From assembly GCF_001613065.1 (NCBI RefSeq), contig NZ_BDBQ01000013.1:1-64000 (forward strand): 64,000 bases of DNA. The letters run 5' to 3'. Shown one piece after another: positions 27,325 to 36,099 of this stretch (positions are counted from its first letter, which is position 1; every line of letters starts with the position of its first letter). The DNA is from Nocardia miyunensis NBRC 108239. GTDB lineage: Bacteria; Actinomycetota; Actinomycetes; Mycobacteriales; Mycobacteriaceae. Both the position numbers and the translations under genes were made by a program. Under the pieces are notes generated by a model. That model saw only the letters and a program-made list of their open reading frames with translations, was not told the DNA's origin and ran no database searches.

Positions 27325-28521
27325 ATGAACAGATCAAAGGGCTTTCTGATACCTCTGCTGGCGCTCGGCGCGGCGACGTTCACGACCGTCAGCTCGGAGA
27401 TGATGCCCGCGGGAGTCCTGGACTCCATGAGCTCGTCCCTCTCGGTCGACGTGTCGACGGCCGGATTGCTGGTGACCGGGTGGGCCGGCACCATCGCACT
27501 GACCGGAATTCCGTTGGTGCGCTTGACGATGCGCTGGTCTCGCAAGTCGGTGGTGCTCGCTAGCCTCGGCGTCCTCGCGGCCGCGAACCTGGTCACGGCG
27601 CTGGCGCCGACGTACGCGATGGCGCTGGTCGCCCGGATGGTCGCAGCGGGCGCGCACGGTCTGTTCTGGGCCGTGGTCGTCGCCTACGGCGCTTCGCTGG
27701 TCCCGGCCGAGCGGGTCGGGCGCGCCCTGTCGATCGTTCTTGCCGGCCCCACCGTCGCGGGCCTGGTCGGTGTGCCGCTGGGAACGCAGGTGGCGCATCA
27801 AATCGGCTGGCGGGTGACCTTCGCGGCGCTCGCCACACTGTGCCTGCTGTGCGCGGCGGCGATCGGAACGCTGGTACCGCCGGTCGGCGATGGCACGGTT
27901 CGGCCCGAGCCCGAGCGATGGGACCGATCGGCCAGGTCGGTGCTGATGGTGGCCGGGGGCGGCTTCTTCTCCCTGATCGGGTACTACGCCGTGTTCACCT
28001 TCGTCGTGCCCGTCAGCGCAGCCGCCGGAATCGGTGCGGGCGCTGTGCCAGGAGTGTTGCTAGCCAGTGGGATCGGCGGTTTCGCCGGTGTGCTCGTCGC
28101 CGGCCGGATCGGCGATCGTTGGCCCCGGGCGGCGCTGCCGGCCACCGCACTCGCACTTGCCGTAGTTACCGCCGGGATGGGAATGCCCAGTGGCCCAATC
28201 GTTTACGTCATCCTGGTCACTTTGTGGGGTGTGCTCATCGGAATTCTGCCCGTGGTACTGCAAGCCCGGGTCATGCGGTTGGCTTCCGAACAGTTCCGCA
28301 ACACCGCGGGCAGCATTCTGATCACGGTCCTCAATCTCGGCATCGGCCTCGGCGCGGGGCTCGGCAGCCTGGCATCCTCCCTCGGCCTCTTGACATTCCT
28401 GCCCGCGATAGCCGCAGCAGTCGCGATCTTGGCCCTGGGTCCGCTCTCGCTACTGCGGTCGAGCTCTCGGGAGGACCGATCCGGGAATGTGGCGGATCGG
28501 GAGCTGCGGCATGCGGAGTAG
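27325..28521 (+). CDS. MFS efflux transporter, DHA1 type
   Basis: A 398-residue, 12-helix transporter with DHA1 features: SEMMPAGVLDSM in helix 1, the MVAAGAHGLFWAVVVAYGASLVP region in helix 4, and PTVAGLVGVPLGT in helix 5 (antiporter motif C-like). Relatives export sugars, arabinose or drugs such as chloramphenicol. ATG 27325 follows the MerR-type promoter; the TTG at 27286 is the -35 box and cannot be the start. Control by the divergent MerR protein suggests inducible drug efflux. Confidence 0.85.
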   Translation: MNRSKGFLIPLLALGAATFTTVSSEMMPAGVLDSMSSSLSVDVSTAGLLVTGWAGTIALTGIPLVRLTMRWSRKSVVLASLGVLAAANLVTALAPTYAMALVARMVAAGAHGLFWAVVVAYGASLVPAERVGRALSIVLAGPTVAGLVGVPLGTQVAHQIGWRVTFAALATLCLLCAAAIGTLVPPVGDGTVRPEPERWDRSARSVLMVAGGGFFSLIGYYAVFTFVVPVSAAAGIGAGAVPGVLLASGIGGFAGVLVAGRIGDRWPRAALPATALALAVVTAGMGMPSGPIVYVILVTLWGVLIGILPVVLQARVMRLASEQFRNTAGSILITVLNLGIGLGAGLGSLASSLGLLTFLPAIAAAVAILALGPLSLLRSSSREDRSGNVADRELRHAE

Positions 28522-28617
28522 TCATTTCATGTCCGCGATACGGTCGGTTAGCTGGACATGAGCTTGATGGTCGCCCTAAGCTTTTGTCCGCGTTTGTGAC
28601 ACACGGTCGCGGACGCT

Positions 28618-28634
28618 CGGTACGCTCCGTACCG
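28618..28634. promoter_or_regulatory. perfect palindrome upstream of the desaturase gene
   Basis: The arms CGGTACG and CGTACCG flank CTC, 175 bases before the desaturase start. Size and symmetry suit a TetR-type operator. No regulator gene adjoins, so the call rests on symmetry alone. Confidence 0.4.
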
Positions 28635-28809
28635 CTCGAGCTGTAATGCCCGGCCGGGAGACGGCTCGGCAGCCCGCACGAAGGTGATCGCTCGTCCAGG
28701 TATGTTCCGATCTCCTGGCCGCCGACGGTTGGTGCGTCGATCTCCGCGAGAAGTGCCGCCCTCGGCGGATGGCAACCTCACCGCTAACGACTACGTCGAA
28801 AGGGATTGT

Positions 28810-29769
28810 ATGGCAAGGGATTTGACGCAGCTGGAGTTGCTCGAGGAGATGGAGCCCGCGGTTGCGCAGAACCTCGACCGGCATCTGGGCATGGCCAAGG
28901 ACTGGTATCCGCACGATTACGTTCCGTGGGACGAGGGCCGCAACTTCGCCGCTATGGGTGGAGTCGACTGGGAGCCCGGACAGTCGAGATTGTCGGAGGT
29001 GGCCAAGGTTGCCATGATCACCAACCTGCTCACCGAGGACAATTTGCCGTCATATCACCGGACGATTGCCGAGAATTTCGCCAACGACGGTGCGTGGGGT
29101 ACCTGGGTCGGCCGCTGGACCGCCGAGGAGAACCGCCACGCGATTGCCATGCGCGACTATCTGGTGGTCACCCGCGGCGTCGATCCGGTGTCGCTGGAGA
29201 ACGACCGGATGGTGCACATGACCCGGGGGGTCCACGCGCCCGCCGACTTCGGCGGCGTGCTCGACCAGGTCGCCTATGTCACCGTCCAGGAATTGGCGAC
29301 CCGGGTCAGCCACCGCACGACCGGACGCGTGTGCAACGACCCGATCGCGGACCGCATGCTCACCCGAATCGCCGCCGACGAGAACCTGCACATGGTGTTC
29401 TACCGCAACCTGTGCGGCACGGCCCTGGACCTGTCCCCCGACCAGAGCATCGAGGCGATCACCAAGGTGGTCAAGCACTTCAAGATGCCGGGGGAGGGCA
29501 TGCCGAACTGGCGTCGCAACGGCGTGCTGATGGTCAAGCACGGCATCTACGACCTGCGCCAACACCTCGACGAGGTGCTCAACCCCGTCCTGCGAGCCTG
29601 GAACATCTTCGGCCGCGACGATTTCACCGCCCGCGGCGAGCGCAGCCGCGAGGAACTCGCCGAATACATGGACAAACTCGGCCGCGACGTCATCCGCTTC
29701 GAGGAACAGCGCGCCCGAATCCTCGCCCGCGAAGCCGCCAAGGCCGGTGAATCGGCCGTCCCCGTGTGA
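28810..29769 (+). CDS. acyl-[ACP] desaturase (DesA family)
   Basis: A 319-residue soluble di-iron desaturase of the plant-type acyl-ACP family. The iron ligands appear as EENRH (near residue 106) and DENLH (near 190), two copies of (D/E)ExxH, with further Glu ligands upstream (LTEDNLPSYH). It probably introduces a double bond into ACP-bound fatty acids, in Mycobacteriales linked to membrane lipids or mycolate precursors; M. tuberculosis DesA1/DesA2 are the models. ATG 28810 gives the normal family length although the frame opens at 28684. The gene is monocistronic, followed by a terminator. Confidence 0.9.
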   Translation: MARDLTQLELLEEMEPAVAQNLDRHLGMAKDWYPHDYVPWDEGRNFAAMGGVDWEPGQSRLSEVAKVAMITNLLTEDNLPSYHRTIAENFANDGAWGTWVGRWTAEENRHAIAMRDYLVVTRGVDPVSLENDRMVHMTRGVHAPADFGGVLDQVAYVTVQELATRVSHRTTGRVCNDPIADRMLTRIAADENLHMVFYRNLCGTALDLSPDQSIEAITKVVKHFKMPGEGMPNWRRNGVLMVKHGIYDLRQHLDEVLNPVLRAWNIFGRDDFTARGERSREELAEYMDKLGRDVIRFEEQRARILAREAAKAGESAVPV

Positions 29770-29813
29770 TTCCGCCCGTACGGCACGCGATGCGTCCGTC
29801 CCGATAGCCTGCC

Positions 29814-29843
29814 GCCCCTCGGCCCGATCGTGAGCCGAGGGGC
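29814..29843. terminator. 10-bp stem terminator between convergent genes
   Basis: GCCCCTCGGC (29814-29823) pairs perfectly with GCCGAGGGGC (29834-29843) around a ten-base loop, 45 bases after the desaturase stop and ahead of the convergent MFS gene end. Confidence 0.7.
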
Positions 29844-30041
29844 TGGAAACCCTGATCCAACTCCTCGGGGCCGGTCGGTGCTGCCGATTCACTCGACGCG
29901 GTCGCGGACGGTCCCGACATCCGAGCGTGCAGATCCTGACATCGCTCGGCCTTTCACTCGAGATCGTCGGCCCAGCCGCGCATTTCGCGGGCTGCGTCGT
30001 CGCGATCACTGACCACGTGCACACGCTCCCGTCGAGTCCGG

Positions 30042-31460
30042 TCAGTGTGCGGCCGGAACAGGGCGTTGTCGGGCGCGGGTGCGGTGTGCGGCTGTGACCA
30101 GACCGGTGGTCAGCGCGCCCGCGACGAGGATCAGCACGACGACGTACAGCGTCACCCCGGCCCAGCCGTGCCAGCCGTAGGCGATACCCGCCGCGCCGCC
30201 GACGATCGAGCTGCCGAGGTAGTAGTTGAACATGTACAGCGAGGATGCGTTGCCGCGATTGCCGTCGGCGGTGCTGCCGACCCAAGCGCTGGCCACCGAA
30301 TGCGCGCCGAAAAACCCTGCGGTGCAGAGAAATACGCCGATCAGGATGGTCGGCAGGTGATCGGGGAGGGTGACGAGCGTGCCGATGCCCATGGTCAGCA
30401 CCGAGACGACGAGCACGCGCGGGCGGCCCAGGCGGTCGGCGAGTCTGCCCGCGGCGGTCGAGCTCACGGTTCCCGCCAGATAGAGCACGAAGACCAGACC
30501 CGCTGTGGCGGAGGATAATCCGAATTCTCCGCCGACGAGCCGGTAGCCGAGGAAGTTGTAGATCGAGACGAATCCGCCCATCAGCACGAAGGCGAGCCCG
30601 AAGAGGGCCAGCAGCCGCTGGCTTCGCAGATGGCCGGCGAAATCAGCTGCCATGGAACGCAATTCGACTGGCTGCGCGGTGAAGCGGCGTGAGGCGGGTA
30701 ACGTCCGGGCGAACCATATCGCGCACACCGCCGCCGCCACGCCGACCGCGGCGGCGGCCCAGCGCCACGACTCGGCCTCGAGGGTGAACGACGGAATCAA
30801 CCGTCCCGCAAGGCCGCCCAGCGTCGTCCCGGAGATGTAGACGCCCATCGCGGTGCCCAGTCCGGCCGCGCCGATCTCCTCGGCGAGGTAGGCCATGGCG
30901 ACCGCCGGGACTCCGGCCAGCGCCACACCCTGCACCGCGCGTCCGGCCAGCAGGACGTCCAGCGTCGGGCTGAACGGCAGCAGCAGGCCGATCACGCTCG
31001 CGGTCACGGCTGATCCGATCATCACCCGGGTGCGACCGAACCGGCTCGACAGCACACCCGCCGGGATGATCGCCAATGCCAGCAGCCCGGTCGTCAGCGA
31101 GACGGACAGCGCCGCGTGGGCCGGAGTCGCAGCGAACGCCTGCGACAGACTGGGCAGCAATGCCTGTGTGCTGTACATCGAGGCGAATGTGGTCAAGCCC
31201 GCGGCGAACAGCGCGATCGTTATCCGGCGCTCGCGATGGTTGTCAGGGCTCGGTATGTGTTGATCCGGGGATGTGAGTGCGGTCGGCTGATCGGTGAGTG
31301 CGACCGCGGCGAGGCGATCGCTGGATTCGGACGCGTCGGGGGGATCGCTGGGCGTGTCCGGATCCGGGCGATCGGCCCGGCCCGGCCCGGTCAGCACGTC
31401 GGTCGTAGCGCTCGCGGTCGATGCGTCGGTACCTGTGGTGGATCCTCCTCGAATGGTCAT
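30042..31460 (-). CDS. MFS transporter, YnfM/AraJ-like
   Basis: A 472-residue transporter with an unusual 70-residue hydrophilic N-terminus rich in Asp, Ser, Thr and Pro. Twelve helices follow, starting RRITIALFAAGLTTFASMY. Signature blocks are STQALLPSLSQAF, the loop FGRTRVMIGSAV and LADRLGRPRVLVVSVL in the second half. The substrate is unknown; relatives export sugars, arabinose or inner-membrane drugs. The start at ATG 31460 lacks a clear ribosome binding site, so the true start may be further in. It is divergent from a LysR regulator, which probably controls it. Confidence 0.85.
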   Translation of the reverse strand: MTIRGGSTTGTDASTASATTDVLTGPGRADRPDPDTPSDPPDASESSDRLAAVALTDQPTALTSPDQHIPSPDNHRERRITIALFAAGLTTFASMYSTQALLPSLSQAFAATPAHAALSVSLTTGLLALAIIPAGVLSSRFGRTRVMIGSAVTASVIGLLLPFSPTLDVLLAGRAVQGVALAGVPAVAMAYLAEEIGAAGLGTAMGVYISGTTLGGLAGRLIPSFTLEAESWRWAAAAVGVAAAVCAIWFARTLPASRRFTAQPVELRSMAADFAGHLRSQRLLALFGLAFVLMGGFVSIYNFLGYRLVGGEFGLSSATAGLVFVLYLAGTVSSTAAGRLADRLGRPRVLVVSVLTMGIGTLVTLPDHLPTILIGVFLCTAGFFGAHSVASAWVGSTADGNRGNASSLYMFNYYLGSSIVGGAAGIAYGWHGWAGVTLYVVVLILVAGALTTGLVTAAHRTRARQRPVPAAH

Positions 31461-31500
31461 ACATCCAGCATGGAAGCGGTAATTTGGAAAAGGAAATGCA

Positions 31501-31525
31501 TTAACATTTGATACTTGATGTGTTA
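31501..31525. promoter_or_regulatory. candidate LysR operator between divergent genes
   Basis: An AT-rich dyad with TAACAT on the left and ATGTGTTA on the right around TTGATACTTG fits a LysR T-N11-A type site. It lies in the 101-bp region between the divergent MFS and LysR starts. Confidence 0.45.
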
Positions 31526-31561
31526 TCGGAATTAGCGGAGGTCGGCGACGGGTGGTGATTC

Positions 31562-32464
31562 GTGCAGCGTGACGATTTGCACTGGTTTCTGATGCTGGCC
31601 GAACTCGAGCATGTGGGGGCCGCGGCCGATCGCCTGCGGATATCGCAGCCGACGCTCTCGCGCATGCTCGCCCGGCTCGAACGCAGGCTGGGGGTCGAAC
31701 TCTTCGATCGGCACGGAAAACGACTGTCGCTCAACGATTTCGGCCACGTCTACTACGAGCGCGCCCGCCGGGCGCAGGCCGAACTCGATGCCGCGGCCCG
31801 CGAACTGGCCGATCTCGCGAATCCGGCGCGCGGCGTGGTGCGGCTGACGTTTCTGCACTCGTTCGGAGGCCGCCTGGTGCCGGAATTGATCGCCGGATTC
31901 CGTCGGCGGTCCGGGACGGTCACCTTCACACTCAGTCAGGATGCCGCCGAGATCGTCGCGGACCGGGTGCTGGACGGCAGTGCCGACCTGGGCATCGTCT
32001 CGCCGAAACCCGCCGCGCCCGGTCTGGGCTGGCGTGAGCTGCTGCGGCAGCGGCTGGCCCTGGCGGTGCCGCCGGATCATCGGCTGGCGGGTCGGCGACA
32101 GGTGCGGCTGGCCGAGGTCGCCGATGCGGAGTTCATCGCGATGCACACCGGGCACGGAATGCGTGCGATTCTCGACGATCTTTGTGCCGCAGCGGATTTC
32201 CGGCCGCGGATCGTGCTGGAGTCGAGCGATCTGGTCACCGTGGGCGGGCTGGTGGCCGCCGGACTGGGCGTCGCGCTGCTACCGCTCGGAGACGTCGTGC
32301 GCCCGGGCGCGGCCGGTACGCAATCCGGCCCGGTTCTGGTGCCGCTGGCCGATCCGGGCGCGGCGCGGGCGGTGGGCCTGATCTGGTCGGCATCGGCCGC
32401 GCCCTCGGATGCGGTGCGGGTGTTTCGCGACTTCGCCGTGGGCTGGGCGCAGCGGGCCGGGTGA
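31562..32464 (+). CDS. LysR-family transcriptional regulator
   Basis: A 300-residue regulator. The N-terminal winged helix has the family pattern LHWFLMLAELEHVGAAADRL then SQPTLSRMLARLERRLGVELFDR. The periplasmic-binding-like effector domain covers about residues 90-290 (RLTFLHSFGGRLVPELIAGF; DLGIVSPKP). Start is GTG 31562. Divergent placement next to the MFS gene makes that transporter the probable target, with a transported metabolite as coinducer. Confidence 0.9.
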   Translation: MQRDDLHWFLMLAELEHVGAAADRLRISQPTLSRMLARLERRLGVELFDRHGKRLSLNDFGHVYYERARRAQAELDAAARELADLANPARGVVRLTFLHSFGGRLVPELIAGFRRRSGTVTFTLSQDAAEIVADRVLDGSADLGIVSPKPAAPGLGWRELLRQRLALAVPPDHRLAGRRQVRLAEVADAEFIAMHTGHGMRAILDDLCAAADFRPRIVLESSDLVTVGGLVAAGLGVALLPLGDVVRPGAAGTQSGPVLVPLADPGAARAVGLIWSASAAPSDAVRVFRDFAVGWAQRAG

Positions 32465-32615
32465 GTAATCGGCATTCACGCAGGCCGGGACGCCGCCATC
32501 CACGGGCTCGTGACCTGCTGGTCGTGGTCTATTCACTGGGCTGTGTCGGTGCTCGGCTGTAAACTTTCATCACAACCAGTGATGTTCGAGACCGGAAAGC
32601 AGGCCATAGTCACTT

Positions 32616-33716
32616 TTGAGAACACCAGGTGAAATAGGCGACCCGACAACTCCCACCGCCGGGGACGGCGGCAACGGTACCGGACCGGCCGCGCGGATCG
32701 CGCGCTCCAGTATCGAACTCGCTCCAGAATCCGTCTTCGGCTTTCTCGGTTCGGCCGACGAGAACCTGCGTGAACTCGAACGCCTGCTCGATGCCGACAT
32801 CCATGTCCGCGGCAATGCCGTGACGCTCACCGGCAGGGCCGCCGACGTCGCCCTCGCCGAGCGTGTCATCGAACAGCTCGTGGCTCTGACCGGGCGAAAT
32901 CGGGTGGTCACGCCCGAGGCCGTGCGGCACACCTACGCGATGCTCACCGAGGGTTCCTCGGACTCCCCGGCCGAGGTGCTGAGCCTGGACATCCTGTCCC
33001 GTCGCGGCAAGACCATCCGCCCCAAGACGCTGAACCAGAAGCGCTACGTCGACGCCATCGACGAGCACACCGTCGTCTTCGGCATCGGCCCGGCCGGTAC
33101 CGGTAAGACGTATCTGGCCGTCGCCAAGGCGGTCCAGGCGTTGCAGAACAAGCAGGTCAACCGCATTATCCTGACTCGGCCCGCGGTCGAGGCGGGTGAG
33201 CGCCTCGGCTTCCTGCCCGGCACGCTGAACGAGAAGATAGACCCGTATCTGCGCCCGCTGTACGACTCGCTGCACGACATGATGGATCCGGAGTCGATCC
33301 CGAAGCTCATGCAGTCGGGGGTCATCGAGGTCGCGCCGCTGGCGTATATGCGCGGTCGCACGCTCAACGATTCGTTCATCATCCTGGACGAGGCGCAGAA
33401 CACCACGCCCGAACAGATGAAGATGTTCCTGACCAGGCTCGGCTTCGGTTCCAAGATCGTCGTCACCGGCGATATCACCCAGGTCGATCTGCCCGGCGGG
33501 ACCAGATCCGGCCTGCGCGTGGTCAGCGACATCCTCACCGGTGTCGAGGACATCCACTTCGCCCAGCTCACCTCGAGCGACGTGGTGCGGCACCGCCTGG
33601 TCGCCGACATCGTCGACGCCTACGAGCGTTACGAGGCCGACCGTCCGGCACTGGCCGCACCGCACTACCCGGGCAACCGGGCACAGCGGCGGGCCGCGGA
33701 GCGTTCGCGGCGCTGA
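32616..33716 (+). CDS. phoH: PhoH-like ATPase
   Basis: A 366-residue PhoH protein with an N-terminal KH-like segment (FGFLGSADENLRELERLL and DIHVRGNAVTLTG). The P-loop ATPase core has Walker A GPAGTGKT (near 158-165), Walker B FIILDEAQNTTPEQMKMFLTR and GDITQVDLP. PhoH proteins are predicted RNA helicase-like ATPases tied to YbeY in RNA processing. The start appears to be TTG 32616 without a strong ribosome binding site; no better start with the full KH-like segment is seen. It opens the conserved phoH-ybeY-CBS-era cluster. Confidence 0.9.
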   Translation: MRTPGEIGDPTTPTAGDGGNGTGPAARIARSSIELAPESVFGFLGSADENLRELERLLDADIHVRGNAVTLTGRAADVALAERVIEQLVALTGRNRVVTPEAVRHTYAMLTEGSSDSPAEVLSLDILSRRGKTIRPKTLNQKRYVDAIDEHTVVFGIGPAGTGKTYLAVAKAVQALQNKQVNRIILTRPAVEAGERLGFLPGTLNEKIDPYLRPLYDSLHDMMDPESIPKLMQSGVIEVAPLAYMRGRTLNDSFIILDEAQNTTPEQMKMFLTRLGFGSKIVVTGDITQVDLPGGTRSGLRVVSDILTGVEDIHFAQLTSSDVVRHRLVADIVDAYERYEADRPALAAPHYPGNRAQRRAAERSRR

Positions 33717-34052
33717 GGGGAAGACGACGGCGGACGACGGAGCCGATCGGGTTCTGCTTCGGCGTCCGCCTCGCGGGCGTGTCCATGCGGGTCGACCTTG
33801 ACGTGAGCACCTTTCCGGCTTTGGGTGTTCGAGGCTAGAGACCGCCCGGTCGGCCGAACCGTGACGTGCGAAATCTCTTCGGCATAAACCTGTTTCGGGC
33901 TGACAGCGGAACGTTCGACGAGTCTCGCGCGGCTGGTGCGTGTGGGTCGGATGATGCCGTCCGCTTCGGCGTCACTCGGGCGGCATCGCTTCGGCTCGGT
34001 GTGAACCTGTTCGGCATTGCCGGAGGTTACCGGCGGTGCGGTCCGGAACTGC
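33717..34052. other. gene-free stretch with short repeats
   Basis: The motif GCTTCGGCGTC occurs at about 33747 and 33963, with a related GCTTCGGCTCGG near 33990. AACCTGTTTCGG and AACCTGTTCGG occur at about 33888 and 34005. Short frames on either strand give Arg-rich peptides without recognisable features, so I see no gene. The repeats suggest decayed duplications. Confidence 0.4.
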
Positions 34053-35267
34053 TCAGCTCGTGCGCAGGTGCAGGCCCGGGTTCTGGGCCAGCACGTCGAC
34101 GACGGATTGGGCGATCATGGCGACCTGCGGGACATAGGGCAGCACGCCGCCGGCCAGCGGGCCGAGTTGCTGGAAGGGTTGCGGGCCGATCTGTTCGAGG
34201 ATGCGGCCCAGGGTGATCGGGGAGCCGGGCGGTGCGGGCGGCAGGACGCCGGGGCGGTCGGTGGGGAATTGTGAAGGGTCGGAATAGATTCCGCCGTCGC
34301 TGATGATGCCCATCGCGAGGGTTCCCGACAGCAGTGCGCCGCCGCTGTCGCCGGGCAGGGCCAGGGCGGTGTGCTTGAAGCGGATCGGCGGGCGTTGCGG
34401 GTCGGGCTGGTCGACGCCGGTGATCACGCCGCAGGTGAACCCGGTCGTGGCACCCGATTTGCATACGGGCGCACCGGCAACCGGGATGCCGACGCCGGTG
34501 ATCCGGATATCGGGACCGCCGATCGGCCCGCGAACGAGGTTGTTCCGGAACGACTTTCGCGCCGCCGGGGCGATGCGCACGATCGAGTAGTCGCGGATGC
34601 CGTCCACCACCGACTTCTCGAACGAGCCGGTCGCCGGACCGGTCACGCGGTCTTTCTGCCACTGAAAGGTCTGCTGGTCCGGGGCGATGGCCTCGCCGTC
34701 GAGCACGGTTTCGTTGCAGTGACCCGCCGTGAGCGCGGCGGGCATGCCGTCGGTGTCGATCGCGTTGAACGCCCAGGAGCATTTGGCCGCCTGGCTGCTC
34801 GGCGGTGTGCGGCTCAGGTACACATCGCCTCCGGCGATCTGGTCGGCCGGGGTCGGAATGTTCTGCGGCGCCGAGATCTGCTTGTTGGGCCGACCACCTT
34901 GGGGCGCAGCGGAATTCGATGGGTTCGCGGGATCGTCGGTGAGCTGGAAACCCGCCTGCCGTGCCGCGGCCTGCGCCGCGGCGCCGACGGCCGCAACCAT
35001 CGCCCGGCCCTGCTGATCGAGCCGGACTCCGCGCACCGACCCCGGCGACCGCAGCTGCTCGGTCGCGGCGAAGGCGGCCAGGTGCTGGGCCAGATCGGCA
35101 CGCCGCTGATACTCCTGAACGGAAATCCCCAGATCCCGGCGAACCGCGGCGGCCAGCGAACCGGCGTCCGGGGCGGCGGGCGGCGCGGCTGTCGCCACCG
35201 GAGCGCACATCATGAGGGCGAAAACTGTCGTGACCGCGGCCTGGCTCACCGAACGTGTGGTCTTCAC
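34053..35267 (-). CDS. secreted trypsin-like serine protease
   Basis: A 404-residue exported S1-family protease. The signal peptide spans about residues 1-27 (SVSQAAVTTVFALMMCAPVATA, cleaved after an Ala-x-Ala), followed by a roughly 120-residue pro-region like that of streptogrisin-type proteases. The catalytic triad is visible: His in LTAGHC (near 181), Asp in RDYSIVRI (near 225) and Ser in LPGDSGGALL (near 307), plus the disulfide candidate PVCKSG/FTCGV. The C-terminal 60 residues extend past the protease fold. It is likely secreted. It interrupts the phoH-ybeY pair on the opposite strand. Confidence 0.9.
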   Translation of the reverse strand: MKTTRSVSQAAVTTVFALMMCAPVATAAPPAAPDAGSLAAAVRRDLGISVQEYQRRADLAQHLAAFAATEQLRSPGSVRGVRLDQQGRAMVAAVGAAAQAAARQAGFQLTDDPANPSNSAAPQGGRPNKQISAPQNIPTPADQIAGGDVYLSRTPPSSQAAKCSWAFNAIDTDGMPAALTAGHCNETVLDGEAIAPDQQTFQWQKDRVTGPATGSFEKSVVDGIRDYSIVRIAPAARKSFRNNLVRGPIGGPDIRITGVGIPVAGAPVCKSGATTGFTCGVITGVDQPDPQRPPIRFKHTALALPGDSGGALLSGTLAMGIISDGGIYSDPSQFPTDRPGVLPPAPPGSPITLGRILEQIGPQPFQQLGPLAGGVLPYVPQVAMIAQSVVDVLAQNPGLHLRTS

Positions 35268-35399
35268 CGCCGCGAACTTAGCAGCCCTCGCGCGGTTCGG
35301 TGGCCCGCCGCGCCAGGTTCACAGGCAGGCACATCGGCCGACTGAGCAGCGGCGGCGCAGTGCGCGGCCGCCCGGCGGCGGTGGCCTAAGCTGAGCGGC

Positions 35400-35954
35400 G
35401 TGAGTATCGAGATCGCCAACGAATCGGGAATGGACGTTCCCGAGGAAGATCTGGTCAGCGTCGCGCGCTTCGCGATCGGCCGCATGGATGTGCATCCGGC
35501 GGCCGAGCTGTCGATGGTGCTGGTCGATCTCGACACCATGGCCGACCTGCACATGCGCTGGATGGACCTGCCGGGCCCGACCGACGTGATGTCCTTCCCG
35601 ATGGACGAACTCGAACCCGGCGGCCGCCCGGACGGCGCCGAGCCGGGCCCGTCCATGCTCGGCGACATCGTGCTGTGCCCCGAATTCGCCGCGGCTCAGG
35701 CCGCCAAGGCCGGACATTCGCTGGACCACGAACTCGCGCTGCTGACCGTGCACGGCGTGCTGCACCTGCTCGGCTACGACCACGCCGAGCCCGAGGAGGA
35801 GAAGGAGATGTTCGGCCTGCAGAACACCCTGCTCGCCGAATGGTACGAGAGCCTGCGCGAGGCCCAGCGGCGCGCCGCCCTCGCCGAACGCGACCGCAAA
35901 CTCCTCGGCAAAACCGGTTTCGGCGACGCGGGTGATCCGCTGGATCCGGCATGA
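35400..35954 (+). CDS. ybeY: endoribonuclease YbeY
   Basis: A 184-residue single-strand endoribonuclease for 16S rRNA 3' maturation and ribosome quality control. The metal-binding motif [11 protein letters not shown] lies near residues 117-127, and the [14 protein letters not shown] block is intact. A charged helical extension of about 40 residues follows the core. GTG 35400 is the start. The stop overlaps the first of two long direct repeats. Confidence 0.95.
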   Translation: MSIEIANESGMDVPEEDLVSVARFAIGRMDVHPAAELSMVLVDLDTMADLHMRWMDLPGPTDVMSFPMDELEPGGRPDGAEPGPSMLGDIVLCPEFAAAQAAKAGHSLDHELALLTVHGVLHLLGYDHAEPEEEKEMFGLQNTLLAEWYESLREAQRRAALAERDRKLLGKTGFGDAGDPLDPA

Positions 35955-36013
35955 GCGGTCAGGCCCGGAGGCGGCAGCGAAGCGTCACCACGCAGGGCCC
36001 CGCTCATGCCGCT
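35950..36013 (+). repeat. REP-like element, copy 1
   Basis: A 64-base unit beginning CATGAGCGGTCAGGCCCGGA and repeated 75 bases downstream with one mismatch (A to G near the end). Its ends are complementary: GAGCG..GGCCC at the left pairs with GGGCC.CGCTC at the right, so each copy can fold into a hairpin. The ybeY stop codon lies inside it. Confidence 0.9.
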
Positions 36014-36024
36014 GATCGGCACAG

Positions 36025-36088
36025 CATGAGCGGTCAGGCCCGGAGGCGGCAGCGAAGCGTCACCACGCAGGGCCCCGCTCGTGCCGCT
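36025..36088 (+). repeat. REP-like element, copy 2
   Basis: The second copy of the 64-base unit, separated from the first by GATCGGCACAG. Only the fourth-from-end codon-like region differs (CTCGTG instead of CTCATG). It ends 11 bases before the GTG start of the CBS-domain gene. Confidence 0.9.
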
Positions 36089-36099
36089 AGGACAACAGC

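Noticed and set aside
33835..34017. 60-codon minus-strand Arg-rich frame
   Set aside because: Only internal repetition (NRF-MPK-like words) and no start signal; more likely a by-product of short repeats.
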